Positions 26,318-39,290 of a DNA stretch of 64,000 bases are shown here, in pieces. The DNA lies in the NCBI GenBank assembly GCA_900708905.1, contig CAADRB010000062.1, positions 653,309 to 717,308 of the forward strand, written 5' to 3'. The number at the start of each line of letters is the position of its first letter. Position 1 is the stretch's first letter. The notes under the pieces were generated by a model. It made no database searches. It was not told where the DNA came from and saw only the letters and a list, made by a program, of their open reading frames with translations. The translations under genes and the position numbers were made by a program. This DNA comes from Hymenolepis diminuta. Its lineage: Eukaryota > Platyhelminthes > Cestoda > Cyclophyllidea > Hymenolepididae.

Positions 26318-29300
26318 CTAAGAGAAGAAACAAAAAGATGAATGCTAACAATAGGAAAAACCTAAATAGCAAATAAAAGCAATAAACAAAAGAAAGAACA
26401 CTGAAGGTGGCTGACAATAAATGACATCAACTGGGAAAGATTACTTTCAACTAATAAAATATATTAAACTTATATCTTCTTGCTACATTTAGAATTTATT
26501 ATTTATCAGGTACTTAATGCCGACTAATTTCAAGCGAGTGAGAAGAAAACCCTCAACTTTTCAGAAGTTTACCATATTTAGGCGTTAGCAGAGACGCCTG
26601 AAACTCCGAATACATAAAGTGCGCTCTTTTTCTATTGGCTTAGGAATCACTTCATTATAGTAGCAGTATCGCCATCATGCATTTACATAAAAAATAATTT
26701 ATAGCAGCTTTTGGAAAATTTTTGACCATCCACTGTTTAAATAATATTAAATTTTAAATATCTGCCTTCCAGAAATGGTTTCTGTCGATTAAAGAAAAAA
26801 TCAAAATAAAATATATCAATTCATATATTTAGAATTTGCATATAAAAATTAACACTCAAAAGTTAAATGGAGATTCTTTTCATTGTTCAAATTGTTTCAA
26901 AGAAAATAGGCAGTTATTATTACTAATGGTTATTATAATTAACTCTTTCTTTTGCCACATGATTTAATACGTTCATCAGTCATTTTATAACATTTATAAA
27001 TGAACCGAATAAAATCCCAGATTTCACCGAAATCTGTAAATTTTGATAATGTATTATTAGCTGAGGTCACTTATTAAACTTTTTAATTCTTGATATGACC
27101 AGTAATTCTCCCTGATTGCCGGTGTTATTTCGAATACTCTGCCATATCATAAAGTTATTACTAAGATTAAAATGGCTCACTGTTATGAGTATTAGATTAT
27201 TTAACCTTCTGTTTTTGAATAATAAGTTTTATATTTTTATAATAACGTTATGGTTTCGTAGTATATGAGAATGACTGTCACTAAAGTACTTTGTTAGCAT
27301 AGGACGGGTTTGGAGTTTGTATATTTTGTCTTAACCTAGTTTTACCAAAATAAATCAACTTAATGTTAATTTACTGTTTATTCACAAACATATCGGGTTT
27401 GTCATTATTGACTTCAGCAACCAGGTCAAAATATCGTGAACGATATCGAGCAATGAAAGTAAAATAGTCCAATAAGAGATAAAGGAGAGACAATAAAGTT
27501 GAAGTTGAGAGTAAACCCATCATATTTGATCATAGGATTCAGGTCGCCTACCCTTTATTTATGGTATTAGAATAATGGTAAATAAACATGGACTGGGGTC
27601 ACAAATAGGAACATTATAGGAGGAATAAGTCGAGTCACTCATGTTATTAGAACTGCTCGGAGGTGGACAGGAATTTATTGATAATCAAAAATTAGGGTTT
27701 ATAGACTAAACGATTCTTCGTTTGACGCCAGTCCTGTCCCGTAGTCGATTTCTTCGTGTGAGGATCGACTTCTATGTAGGTATCTATGGGTATACACGTA
27801 TTCACAGAGCTGAGTCGCCTATGAATATTGTTGTCAAGATCTTACATTTTACGATCTCCGGATGCCAAGTGACAACTGATCATCATCATTACTTCATGTT
27901 TCAGTGTGTGAATTCGGGGAAGTTTTCGGATTCCTGAGCGAGTTCATATTTATAATTTCTAAACTTACTGTCCAGTTAGTTAATTAGGTTGGTGATTAAT
28001 CATGCCATTTTAGTATATTTTCACATAGTTAAACCATCATCTGATTGATATTAGCTGGAATATTTTTTGGGAAAATTATGCTGAAGCTTAGATCTTAAGT
28101 TGGCGCAGTATCATGACTTATTTTTGTCTGACTGCTTGTTAAGTAATTTTATTATTATGTTGAGAACATACTCATAAAAATTAACCAAAGGAAGAGTCCA
28201 AACACAGCTGTTTTAATTATCCTCGCATGGATGATTGGTCAGAATATCGAAACTAGGCTAAGATAATGAAAAGCGCTTACTTGATCTGAAATTGGCATTT
28301 TATATTTTTCTATCTGAAATTTTTCCATCTTTACGTTCCTTAGATTGGTAATAATCTTCAGAATTTATTTTAATTAGTTAAATTTCATAATCCTTGTGAT
28401 TGGTGCATGATATCAACTAAATAAAACCTTAAAGTAGCCATCATCAAATGCAGAAATGTTTATTTTATGGGAAAAAGCATGCTAAATCGATTTGTAAATC
28501 GAAGTTTCCATGCTATAAGGAAGGATTTGCATATTGAAATAATGCCCAGATAAAGGGAAACTAAGCGTCAATTGCAAAATGTCGATGAAAATGTTACTCA
28601 TTTTCGCTGAAATATCAGACTGTGTATTTTTAAGTCTGTTGCAAATTATCATTTTAATTGATGAATTATTAACTCACTACTTGAATATTTTAGTACAACT
28701 GCTTTTTGAACCAGTATTTGGTAATTTCCTACTCTGACTGTTACGAAATGAGGACTCCATATGCTTTGAAAACTAATTTTACGAAATTAGCCTAAAATTA
28801 GCTACAGTTGTACTACGTTACAGAATTATCAGTTTTGAGTATATCGATAGTAAAGCTTTTTAGATTATTGGTTGTAAATTGAATTTTGCTTATTTCTAAT
28901 CAACTTTTTTCTCTTATGTATATTCAGATAGCTACTATTGTTATTATTATCTTAAATGTATTGATAACCAAATATTTTCAATATTTTAGTAAGACTTTTA
29001 ACATTATATATTCCAATAAGGTTGGAGTTACTGAATGAAAATTATTTTTGCTTACTATTTTGGCGCAATTTCAAAGCTCAATTTCAATCTCCAGTCCAAA
29101 TAAGATAATCATCCTAGGTTACCATAGACGAATGAATGAGTATGGCGACCAATCAGATTCGCACATTCTTCTTGTTAGAGGCTATTTATGGTTTGTCCAC
29201 GTGGCAAGCTGTACTCTCCCAAAATATCCCCTTTTGGTCGTTACGGTGAGCTGCGTGGGTGTTTAACTAAGCGGTTTTAAATAGAATTAGCTTTCCCAAG

Positions 29301-32176
29301 AATTAACAAGGATATATAAGGGTACAAGCAAAAATGGATTTGTGGTGTTTTGTCTAACGAAATAGATTTGTGGCAGCTATCTTGAACTCATTTCTCTACT
29401 CTGGAAAGTCGAGATAAATTTGAAATACCGTGAGTTAAGCGGATAGAAAAAAGAGGATATTTGGAAGTGGGTGACCACTGTTGCTGATGGATCAAAGGAC
29501 GAGATGAGGAAGGACAAGTCGAATTCGTTTGAGTATAATTAAGTGGGAACCAATAAAGCCAAAAATAAAATTTCCGCTATGATATATTTTACAACGTTAA
29601 TATATGCAACCATGTTTCCACTTTCATAAACGAGTATAACTACCAATACGATCTCGGGATATTAAAAAAATATTTCCAGGTACCTACTGAAGTTACTGTG
29701 GATAAGACTACTCAAACCCAGAATGAAGGTGAAAGAAAAACCTTAGCAAAAATTAAGGAACTTGTATTAAGTAACTAAATTCGTTTAGTTAGACTGCCTG
29801 TCCACTTTACCAATAATTACGGTTGTCACTTTGCATATACGGAGACGAGTACAGAAAATCAGTCATTAATAATGCGCTGCGCTATAGATAAAGCTCGCAA
29901 ACTTCGTTCACTTACACCTAAAATATTCAAGTGGAAAGGCAAAATATAAGTATTCAGAGAACGGGTGATTCATTATAATCAAATGAACGGGGGATATGAA
30001 CTTCTGTTTGTGATAATTTGCATTAAGTTCCTATGCAAATAAGAATGAGACTGTGGGTCTCATTAGACGTAGTCATTTATGCAAAAGATATTATGGTAAA
30101 CAAACTGGTGATAAGATCATGCTAGAGTCTATGGAAATCCCTAGAATTTCACATGCTCATCTCACTTATTTGGTCGGAGTTGCACAAACAGTAGAAATCA
30201 ATTGCTGCTATTCATTCTATTCATAACTATTTGAAAAATGGCTAAATTCATCTTAATTTAATCCGTTTTATTTCCTTTATGACAATACTTCACTGAAACG
30301 TTTTTTAAATCGCCTGAATTTCGTTATCAATTTTCATTCCTTGTCTTTTTTCTCACCGATCTAATTCAACAGTTTTTTCCTATTCAGATTTGATTTTACA
30401 CTTTACTGAATAAACACCTATCTAAATCACTCTCTACATTTTAACTTTCTCAACTTGAGCAAAACGTTAATTCTGTCACTTTAAAGGTAAACCAAGAACG
30501 TCTCAAACTACCTTACAATTCATTTATGTAATAGTTAACAATACAACGTCAACCAAGAAGAATGAGAAATATTTATTTGTCAGGTAACTGTCTGTAGTCT
30601 AATTTTGCTACGGTCTGTGGCTTAACACGAATGGTTTTTAATATAATTTGTTACATTTTATTATAATGAAAGAAAAATCGATAAGTATTCTCCAACCCAT
30701 CTATTAACATAAGTACGAATTTGAGATAACTATTAAATTTGTAAACTAGTTTTATTTCATATGAAAATAGGGGAATTTGGGAATCGTAAATCCGGTATAT
30801 TCCAAATGTCACTATCGTGATTGTCGCAACACTCTGATCAGTGGAGTCAAATTTGAAAATCTCAACGGTGAGTAACGTGATTGGATTGCTTGTTTAAAGA
30901 CACTCAACTGTGTGCTGTGTAGATGTTGTCAACGCTAATAAACAGCCAATTAACTTTGAATGCGACAAGAATTTAACACAATATCTGTTTTTTTGTCATA
31001 AATTTCTAAGAGAAATTCAGTTTTATGCATATTTGATTTCAAATATTTACCAGAACGTGGTAAAAAAGTAGTAACAAATTGTTATTGCACTGCATATTAA
31101 AAGGAAGAAAGTGCAAAAAAACATTTAGCTGATTTTACTAAAGAGAGCGAAATCGGTCCATTCGGAAATTTGCCAGGTCAATTTGGTTTCGGATGAATAA
31201 TTGCAGATATCTAAAAATGTAATAATAATGGAAACTGATCTCTAATTTTCTAGATTCCCTCAGGTATTAGCTCTGTTCTCCATCATATTTGCATTAAAAA
31301 ACGTATATTGGTAACTAATTAAAATTTGTTTCATCCTTGGTTTGATACAAAGCACCTACCTCGAGAAAATCAGTGCGTTAAATTCAACTAAAATTTAACG
31401 TTGTTAGTACTTACTCTCAGACGGTAACTTACATGACGCTACATATATTGATGACTCATAAAGTGTTTTCCTCTCTCTCCAACTTAGATGCTAAACAAAG
31501 ACCTATTCAAAGCTTAATTATCGTAGCGCACTTTTACTTCGAGTTCGGCAGCGTGTTCTCTCCTGATTTTGGCTGACTACCAAGTAAAAACTCGCGACTT
31601 TCTAGAATAAACAGTACATTATTTTATAACTTGACAGATCGATAATATATGAGAGTGGTTCATGCTAAAATATGGAATCAAATTTGTGACAGAGTGCTTG
31701 TTAACAAAAGGCAGAGGTTTGTTCTGAATTTTGAAATAGACCTAAATTTTACTAACCAAAAAGTAACTCTCTGCTCTATAAATATGAATATTAATTTTGT
31801 AATTTTAAAGTTCAAAATAATTGATCAAGAAAAATACGTTGTCTCATACCCGCGTTCTTAAAAAATAGAGTTATTGAAAAGCTTAAAAAATTAATTCCAA
31901 GTAAGCTTAACTCTCTAAATTATTTCAAGCTGGAAAGGTTATTCATATCTTCCAATAATGATTATTATTACTGAGAATCATACGTCTTCCAGTTCAAATA
32001 GTATCTCCAATGCGAACCAATAATTTTCTTAAAATTTACTACCTATTATATTATTATTGTTTTATGTTGATGAAATAATGCTATCTATTAATAATTAATA
32101 AATACAATATACGTAATTAATGAACTAATCGGCCAAAATTCGTCTACGTAATTGTGAAAATATGATGCTTGCAAAA

Positions 32177-32215
32177 CTCAACCAATCAGATTTATATAAA
32201 TCTGTGATGGTTGAG
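32177..32215. repeat. Short near-palindrome (hairpin)
   Basis: ctcaaccaatcagattta pairs with taaatctgtgatggttgag around a TATA centre, giving a stem of about 18 bp with one or two mismatches and almost no loop. It is too tight for a typical microRNA precursor. It could be a decayed inverted repeat. Confidence 0.5.
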
Positions 32216-32859
32216 AAAGCTTGGCCAGTTTTTAAAGCTTTCCAAGCGCTGCCGAATTGAGTTATGTAGGTGTTACAAGCTTAAATATTTTGACGGTGTG
32301 AAATAGAGTTACAAATCTCAAAGGCCTACAGAAGAATATAGCCATTTCTGTTAATTGGTCATGGACTATGTAATGTCTTAGTAATTTAAGTAATTGAAGT
32401 ATAGTGCTGTCTTACATTAGACAATCAAGGGCACCCATTCAGTGAATTTATGTGTTATATATCAGTATCATAACCCACGGTAAGCCAAAGTGTACAATAT
32501 TTCATGACCGGATAGCGTTAAATTCCAATAAGGAACAACGAGAAGGGGATCGAGAAGAAGAAACCAGTATCAGAGCTTTCATTTGAATTTTATAATCGAA
32601 TTGGATTATATTCATTTAATAATTGATTTACCGCTTTACGTTCCAAAATCCAAATTTCACCAGTCGGATTGCTGAGCAAATTCTTGTGAATAATGTCCAG
32701 TTGATTAATTAGAATGATCTAACTAACTACCGAATAAGCAGGATGAATGATGTTTAATTTCTTTTTTAAATCTAATGTATAAGACTAGCAAGGAGAGCTT
32801 AGACTTGGTAGATAAACCGATATAAATTGGTTAGGAATATAATGGCGAAATATGAGTTT

Positions 32860-33129
32860 TCATCCGCATATTAGTCTTGGTCTATTAAAAAATTTCAATT
32901 TAAAACGAATAATCACGCAGGAATGATACAAAGTTGGGTGGGTGGGGAAAAGGGAGGGGCTATGCTTAGGTGATGCATTGGTCAGGTCGGAGATCATAGT
33001 TTGACTACAAATATTGAAGTCCGACAAATAACCACACACGTAGGGCAATAAGGTGGATAAGGCCATGTCATCAAGACAGTAAACACTGGAACCAGAGGAA
33101 GAAATTGCCATGTAGCTGGGTGTTTCAGG
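32860..33129 (-). other. Orphan open frame with non-random composition (unrecognised)
   Basis: Open on the minus strand for about 90 codons, in a stretch clearly less A+T-rich than its surroundings. Pieces such as MAISSSGSSVYCLDDMAL and LPYVCGYLSDFNICSQ look protein-like. There is no homology I can name. It may be an exon, a relic of a mobile element or an unusual non-coding patch. Confidence 0.25.
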
Positions 33130-33790
33130 TCAAATACATATATTTTACCTAAATGTTTGTAATCACATCAATGAAATCAAAAATGACGTAGTGCTAAGAA
33201 AAATTAATCATATCGACTGATAGGCCTTGTAATTGAGCTGACTATCCTGTTGTATAACATTTTACTGAGGAATCAGTGAAGACTTAGACTTCCCCTGGAG
33301 AAGGCCAGGGGAAGATTTATTTTTCATAAATCACACTTTTACAGTTTTGGTGTTTATGTGTTAAATTCAGTTATCTCATATTACAGCAAAATAAACTTTC
33401 GCTAATACCTGTGTAGTCTGAATTTCATAAGAAATTGAAAACATGTGAAGATTCCACGTGCTCTGTAGTTTACACATGAAGGCATAAAATGCCTTGATAT
33501 GATCGCCAATAAGATTCAGATGCGGTAGGCTCAAAAATCTCAATCTGTTTGCCAAAATACAATGAAAGTTGTGATAATAGGGAATTTCCTGTGATTTAAT
33601 TATATTGTTATGACCTCTCGATTAATTCAGGTACGTAATGTTTTATCTTTACTTAAATTTTTTCTAAAAACGAATGAACATTAATATGTTTTGTTTTAAA
33701 TTCTGATTCAACGAAAAAATTTGTTCGATCATTACCATGGCTAATATTAAGGAAATATAAGCTCCGGAATATCAATTATTGCAAGAAAAA

Positions 33791-34090
33791 ACACAATGAA
33801 GCTGCAAGACCGACCCTTCCTGATTAAAGAATAGCAGTGAATGAGCACTGGGAATCGAAGACAAACACTTGCTACAATCCAGGCGACGATTCGTGAAATT
33901 TGAATTTTGGAAACTGCCCATTTAGTGAATATTGTAAGACTCTTTGTTACTTTGATGTTGCTTTCAGCCTCTTTCTGATCCCCTTCCCTTTATCATTTAT
34001 TGAACTATCTGTTAACCTATTTCAGTTGCTCTCCACCATTAAAAATCGTATAATTTATTGTATTACTGTGGGTAATAATATAAATTTCTC
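33791..34090 (+). repeat. Left arm of a perfect 300-bp inverted repeat (interspersed repeat family copy)
   Basis: All 300 bases equal the reverse complement of 35941-36240, checked in 60-base blocks. Identity stops abruptly at both ends. The unit belongs to a dispersed family, with diverged copies near 46880-47045 and 57871-58255. It carries a 66-codon open frame (33900-34100) that is an artefact of the repeat. Confidence 0.95.
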
Positions 34091-35940
34091 CAAGCAATGA
34101 AATGGCAATGTTCGAAAAATGCGTTTTCCAAATAAATCATGTTCAATTAGCAAATACTTTTAATATTAAAATTTGCTTTTTTTCATATTTGACTTTATAC
34201 AAATATACTTTCGCATAAATGAGTTTTTGCTGATCCATTACATGCAAATTATTATATATATATATATAATAGTCAAATATTTGCCGTTTTCTGTGAAGTT
34301 TTATTCTGAGTAAAAAAATGTTCTTGATGCACTCACTTAAAAAAAGGACGCATTATACTTAATTTATATACTACTCACAGCAACTAAAAACGATTAAATT
34401 AAATTTTTATTTGTTAAAAGAGTCTGAACATTATAATAATTCAATAAAAATGAGTAAAGGATGGGATTGAGTAGAAGCCAGGATAACGAAAAAAGCTAAA
34501 CCATTTGATTTTCTAACTGTTGTTAAATATTTTACTTGTCGAGTATAATTTACTGTTTCATGTAGCAGTATTCCTAATTCTAAATATCATAAATTATTCC
34601 ATGGGTTCCTGAGTAAATTCATGCCTAAGATGTGCAGAGATTATCTGCAAGTTGAATAGTGTGGATTATCAGTCATAACATTCTAATATTTTTCTTCTAA
34701 TGTATAAGATAGGTAGAACTTAAGAGCTAACATGGCTGTAATATAGCAGAGTTCATTCATAATTTAATTTCTTGTCTTCTTACCATTTTTTCGGAAAACA
34801 GTCTGGATTTTTTTGCTGGCAGAAATAATCGTGAGCACCAAACATTTTAATGAAAAGACAAACTTTTATCTAAAACAATTCATTTAGAAGATTAACCTAA
34901 CAGAATCAAAATACTTGCTCTAGAACTGTATTTGATTTCCTAACTGGGTTAACTTCTAATTTCGATTTTGGTTTTGAAAATATATTTCAAATTCACCGCT
35001 ATCTTTAATGCTAGCTGATACGCACCCATAACTGCATAAAGCTTTTCAAATCTTGCCGTAAAGTTAGAAAAGGTAGATCCTGATCACACCACTTTCAAGT
35101 ACTTTGCAGAACTTGTCTAGTGGTGTTGGGTTAGTCCTGTCACTCTAAACTCTCTGTATCGGTGAATTTTTAATTGTTGATTTCCAATTTCCGCTATGTG
35201 ATATATGGAGAAGTAGTACGGCAAGAATACCCCAAATCAATTGTTATTTCTCTAATGTGGATTGGGGAAAATTGTGAATAAATAAGCGTATATGGTTCTG
35301 AAATGAGTGACAAAGAAATAAAAGCCGCAAACAGCATAAATTGATAGTCTTAATCTTTCCTAAAAATAATAATGTTTCAGTATATATTCACTTATCCGAT
35401 CATTGAAATATATGCTATCATCATCGACGAGTGGAAGTTTATTAACAGAAAATCGGCGACCCATTTTGGGAAGCTTAATAATATATTTCAAAGCATTTTA
35501 ATACTGCTTCATCTCCTTGACGTTCAACAAGTACTCTTATATCAAAAAAGTTGGGCGACTTTAGCGTTTTCAAGGTACAAGACATTAGTAAAAATAACTT
35601 AATCGAGATGGAGAATTTTCGACAATAGCAACATCAAATTTTTTGTAAATGACATTTAAATCTTACTGGTTATTTTGTTGCGTTAACAACTATTACAGAG
35701 CACAAAGTTAGATACTTTTCAAGATAATGAGCCAATCAAATTCGTTTCCGTTGCGATTTTCAAATTTCAAGTTGACCAATCAGAGTAGTGAAAGTTATAC
35801 TAGAGTGTGGTATGGAAACGAAAAATGCACACTTGTAACCAAAATTAATAATGTATAGGAGTTAACAGATATTTAAAAATTTTGTTAAATGAATATCATT
35901 TTATTCATTTGAGAATAATTAAAAGTGAAAAAGGTACTTT
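34091..35940. other. Spacer between the perfect inverted repeats (1850 bp)
   Basis: A+T-rich sequence with a TA run at about 34251-34269 and a plus-strand open frame at 35372-35602 that is not recognisable. No transposase, reverse transcriptase or other mobility gene was seen, so an autonomous element is not supported. Confidence 0.6.
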
Positions 35941-36240
35941 GAGAAATTTATATTATTACCCACAGTAATACAATAAATTATACGATTTTTAATGGTGGAG
36001 AGCAACTGAAATAGGTTAACAGATAGTTCAATAAATGATAAAGGGAAGGGGATCAGAAAGAGGCTGAAAGCAACATCAAAGTAACAAAGAGTCTTACAAT
36101 ATTCACTAAATGGGCAGTTTCCAAAATTCAAATTTCACGAATCGTCGCCTGGATTGTAGCAAGTGTTTGTCTTCGATTCCCAGTGCTCATTCACTGCTAT
36201 TCTTTAATCAGGAAGGGTCGGTCTTGCAGCTTCATTGTGT
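35941..36240 (-). repeat. Right arm of the perfect 300-bp inverted repeat
   Basis: Exact reverse complement of 33791-34090. Beyond base 36240 this arm continues to resemble the 57.9-kb copy (ttcgaagaaaag versus ttgaagaaaag and onward). It therefore sits in a longer old repeat of which only 300 bp are identical to the left arm. Confidence 0.95.
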
Positions 36241-36759
36241 CTTTTCTTCGAATGGTTGAGAAGGCTAAATTCTCTCACATGCATTTCATCAGCTTACGGT
36301 TTTAACATAGCAAAGGTGAGACAGATAATATTTTAAGTTACCAGAGTTCCTCATAATGAACTTAAAATGAATTATAGTAAAGACATGATTGAATTGATTA
36401 GCTTACGTAGAAATATTTAAATATACCTATAGTAAAACAGTTCTGAGTAAATTTACCCTAATTCCATTTAAGAAACCTTTTCTCTTTAAATAATTTTAAC
36501 AGACAAAGTAATTTAAACAAAGGTCAGGTTATCATTCTGGAAGATCACGTTAATGATTAAAATATTAATAATCCGTTATCCCGAAGTTATGTATTTAAGC
36601 ATGTATTAAGACACCATGCATCCAATATAAAGCAGCATATAAGAAATGTAAATGAATACATTTTGGCATTAAATCTCACTTTTTAATTCAACTTGAAATG
36701 GGTGAGATTCCCCAATGCCACGTATGACTGACAGAAAATGATTACCTCACGTACACGAC

Positions 36760-37580
36760 AATATGGATAGAATTCAAAACGAAACATTCGTTACACGTGC
36801 GTACCCGACTGGAATGTTTTTATATTCTTCCTGAAATTTCTAATTTAGAAGAAGTGGCTGGGTTGATGAAGTTCGTCCAATATATCAAATGGAAGATCTT
36901 AAATTCTCCATTTAGAATGGAGTTTACATTTGACGAGGATGATGATTAGCAAAAGAAGATTAATAATATACCTTAATTTTATTGGTGTTTTGCTTATTTA
37001 TGGGAGCCTCATAATAGCTTTAGACTCATTCCCATTTGAGCCTATTATCATCACATATATCTTATCAGTTATTATGGGGATATTTCAGGCTTAAATTCTA
37101 AACTATTCTGTTTAAATTTTGTTGAATTTCATCTTTAAATAAATAAATTTTATTAATTTTATATAAATTTTAAAATGAATCTCTATTTTTCTACTTAAAA
37201 AGAGTACAAGTACAAATAAACTGCTCTGTTCTGATAAACTTGTTCTACACGAAATTTTCAATCGATCGAAAATGCTGCGACATTTTGATTGACTCTTTAA
37301 TTCAAGCTCTATCATTCTGTACTAGATTTGACAAATAAGAGTAACATTTTCTCTGTAAGCGATTTTTAGTTAACTTCATAATAGATTCTGAACACAAGTC
37401 AAACTTAGATTTTCACAAATTGAGTCCATAGTGCTTGGCAAAGATACGTCTCGGCGTATGTCTATGATCCCTCTCCTTCAAAAATTTAGAACAAAGACCT
37501 TTCAAAATGTAGCTATTGTGGCCGGTTGTAATACTGCTGACACATGTCACAAGTTGAATTAGATTGATCACTTGATAAGA
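36760..37580 (+). repeat. Decayed repeat copy 1, with gag-like zinc-knuckle relic
   Basis: Patches align with the segment about 1.7 kb downstream: gaaatttctaatttagaagaa at 36834-36854 against gaaatttccgactttgaagaa near 38576, and tagctattgtggccggttgt near 37510 against tgctattgtggctaactgtg near 39212. The second patch reads KCSYCGRL, then after a one-base slip TADTCHKL, close to a CCHC knuckle. Stops and slips show it is dead. Confidence 0.5.
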
Positions 37581-38489
37581 AGCGCTTATTATGGAAGCTT
37601 ACCACAACCGATAAGAAGCGGCTAGAGCAAACAATGCCATAATCAGCAATGGTAAAGAAGAAATTCGGCAATAACCTTCGTAATAGTCTTATTTCGTCAG
37701 AGGTTGACCGATTTGCCTCCGCATAGTCAAGATAAGAGTTAATTCAAGGGGTGTTTAAAATATATAAAATAAAGAGACAAGAATTAATGGAAATTATTGT
37801 TTTTTCACTTAAGAAGGATATGGTTAGAACGCTAAACTAAACCCTTTTACCTTTTATTTATGATAGATTCAGAGTTGTCGAAAATAATTATGCGCACTTT
37901 ATATTTTTATATTATTAATCTCAAGTGCTAATAGTAAGGAAATATGATATGTAGAATGATTTGAATGACAAAATCAAAGTCAGAGTGTTCATAATTTGAC
38001 TCTCAGTGTTAGAAACATGAGATGTTAAAAATTAGAAAGGTCCAAAATCATATAAGCTAATCCAAAGTTTATTTTAGAACTCAGGCTAAATTAGGTCAAA
38101 ATAACAGCAACGTTTTCTTCATTTCATTTTCGATGTTCTTTTAAAAATTCAAAATTATTTGAATACAAACTTTTATATGACGTGTCTGTATTTTTCCCTT
38201 TCTCGATCAAATGTTTTTCCAACCAGATTGTTATTAGATCTGGACACCTCCAGTTTAATCGCACGTTACGCTCGTGCTGTTGGATCTTTCACACACGAAA
38301 AGTTTCTTATTACCACGACTGTTCAACTTTATATGATCATATATTAAAGTACGATGTCATGCTTAAACAAAAAATTTTGAGTTAAAAATGGCGAAAATAA
38401 CAATTTTTCTTCGAAGATCGAAGTACATTTATTTGCTTGAAACACCTCAAATGCTAAATTATTGCAGCTGACTGGAAATCATCGAATAC

Positions 38490-39290
38490 CTCATAGTGAG
38501 GAAAATATTGACAGAAATTCAAATGCAGTAATCTCTATACCTGCGTACTCGGCAAAAATACATTTTGAAAGTCGTGAAATTTCCGACTTTGAAGAAATTA
38601 CAGAGTTAATGGACGCTTGACAAAATTTAAGAAGATTAAATATATTTCCTCTGAAATGTGAGCTTTTAAAAAATGAGAAAACTCTTTTGATAATTTATGT
38701 ACACTGCATATCTATTTGATTCTCAGATATACTTAGACTCAAGTTCAATTAAAAGCACTTTATTACTGTTATTAAAGAGGTAAACATACTATTATAAATT
38801 ATCGAAAACTTCCTGCGTTTCTCCATAAATTGCATAGAAAATTGCATTTAATTAGTCATTAAAATGGTAATGAAGATTGTTTTATTAATGTTTCCTTATT
38901 ATCCACTCAACAACAGAACACGTGCAAATAAGTTGTTTTGAAATTTTTGTTCCAAAGAAAATTTTTCAATCAAATAAGTACTAGCGCATTGTGATTAGTT
39001 TAAGAGCAAAAGCTAAGCCTAAGAGTATGATCGAAATCGACTACATTTGACAGAAAAGCCAAAACACGTCACCTGTAAGTGAAAGTAAATAGACAGTAAA
39101 GTATAAAAAGGTATTTAAAAACAGAGAATGCCAAATTGCATTAGTTGCCAATGACCTCTAGTATATTATCAACATCTGAGAGGTCATTTGGAAAAAAAGA
39201 CAATTCATAATGCTGCTATTGTGGCTAACTGTGATGCTTTCGGCAGCTTGTTACAACGTGAATCCAAATGATCAATAGTAAGGCGAGTGT
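38490..39290 (+). repeat. Decayed repeat copy 2
   Basis: Diverged second copy of the element at about 36.76-37.58 kb, in the same orientation and with a near-constant offset (about 1.70-1.74 kb). One shared patch can be read as EISDFEEITELMDA here and EISNLEEVAGLMKF in copy 1, with similar residues kept. That suggests ancestral coding sequence. Confidence 0.5.

Larger units (their letters stand above)
26318..33790. other. Gene-poor A+T-rich region, left part
   Basis: Upstream flank of VPS26, probably with its promoter and first exon at the left end. No gene recognised. Weak coding-like bits occur near 29461-29547 (plus) and 29680-29778 (plus, after a TTTCCAG acceptor, reading VPTEVTVDKTTQTQNEG), and at 32860-33129 (minus). 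A near-palindrome of about 39 bp is at 32177-32215. Confidence 0.5.

Noticed and set aside
32177..32215. Hairpin considered as a microRNA precursor
   Set aside because: The stem has almost no loop and is too short for a typical precursor arm pair.
33900..34100. Identical 66-70 codon frames at 33900-34100 (+) and 35919-36131 (-) as a duplicated gene
   Set aside because: The frames are identical because the DNA is a perfect inverted repeat. The peptide is Phe/Leu/Asn-rich with no family, and diverged copies of the repeat do not keep this frame.
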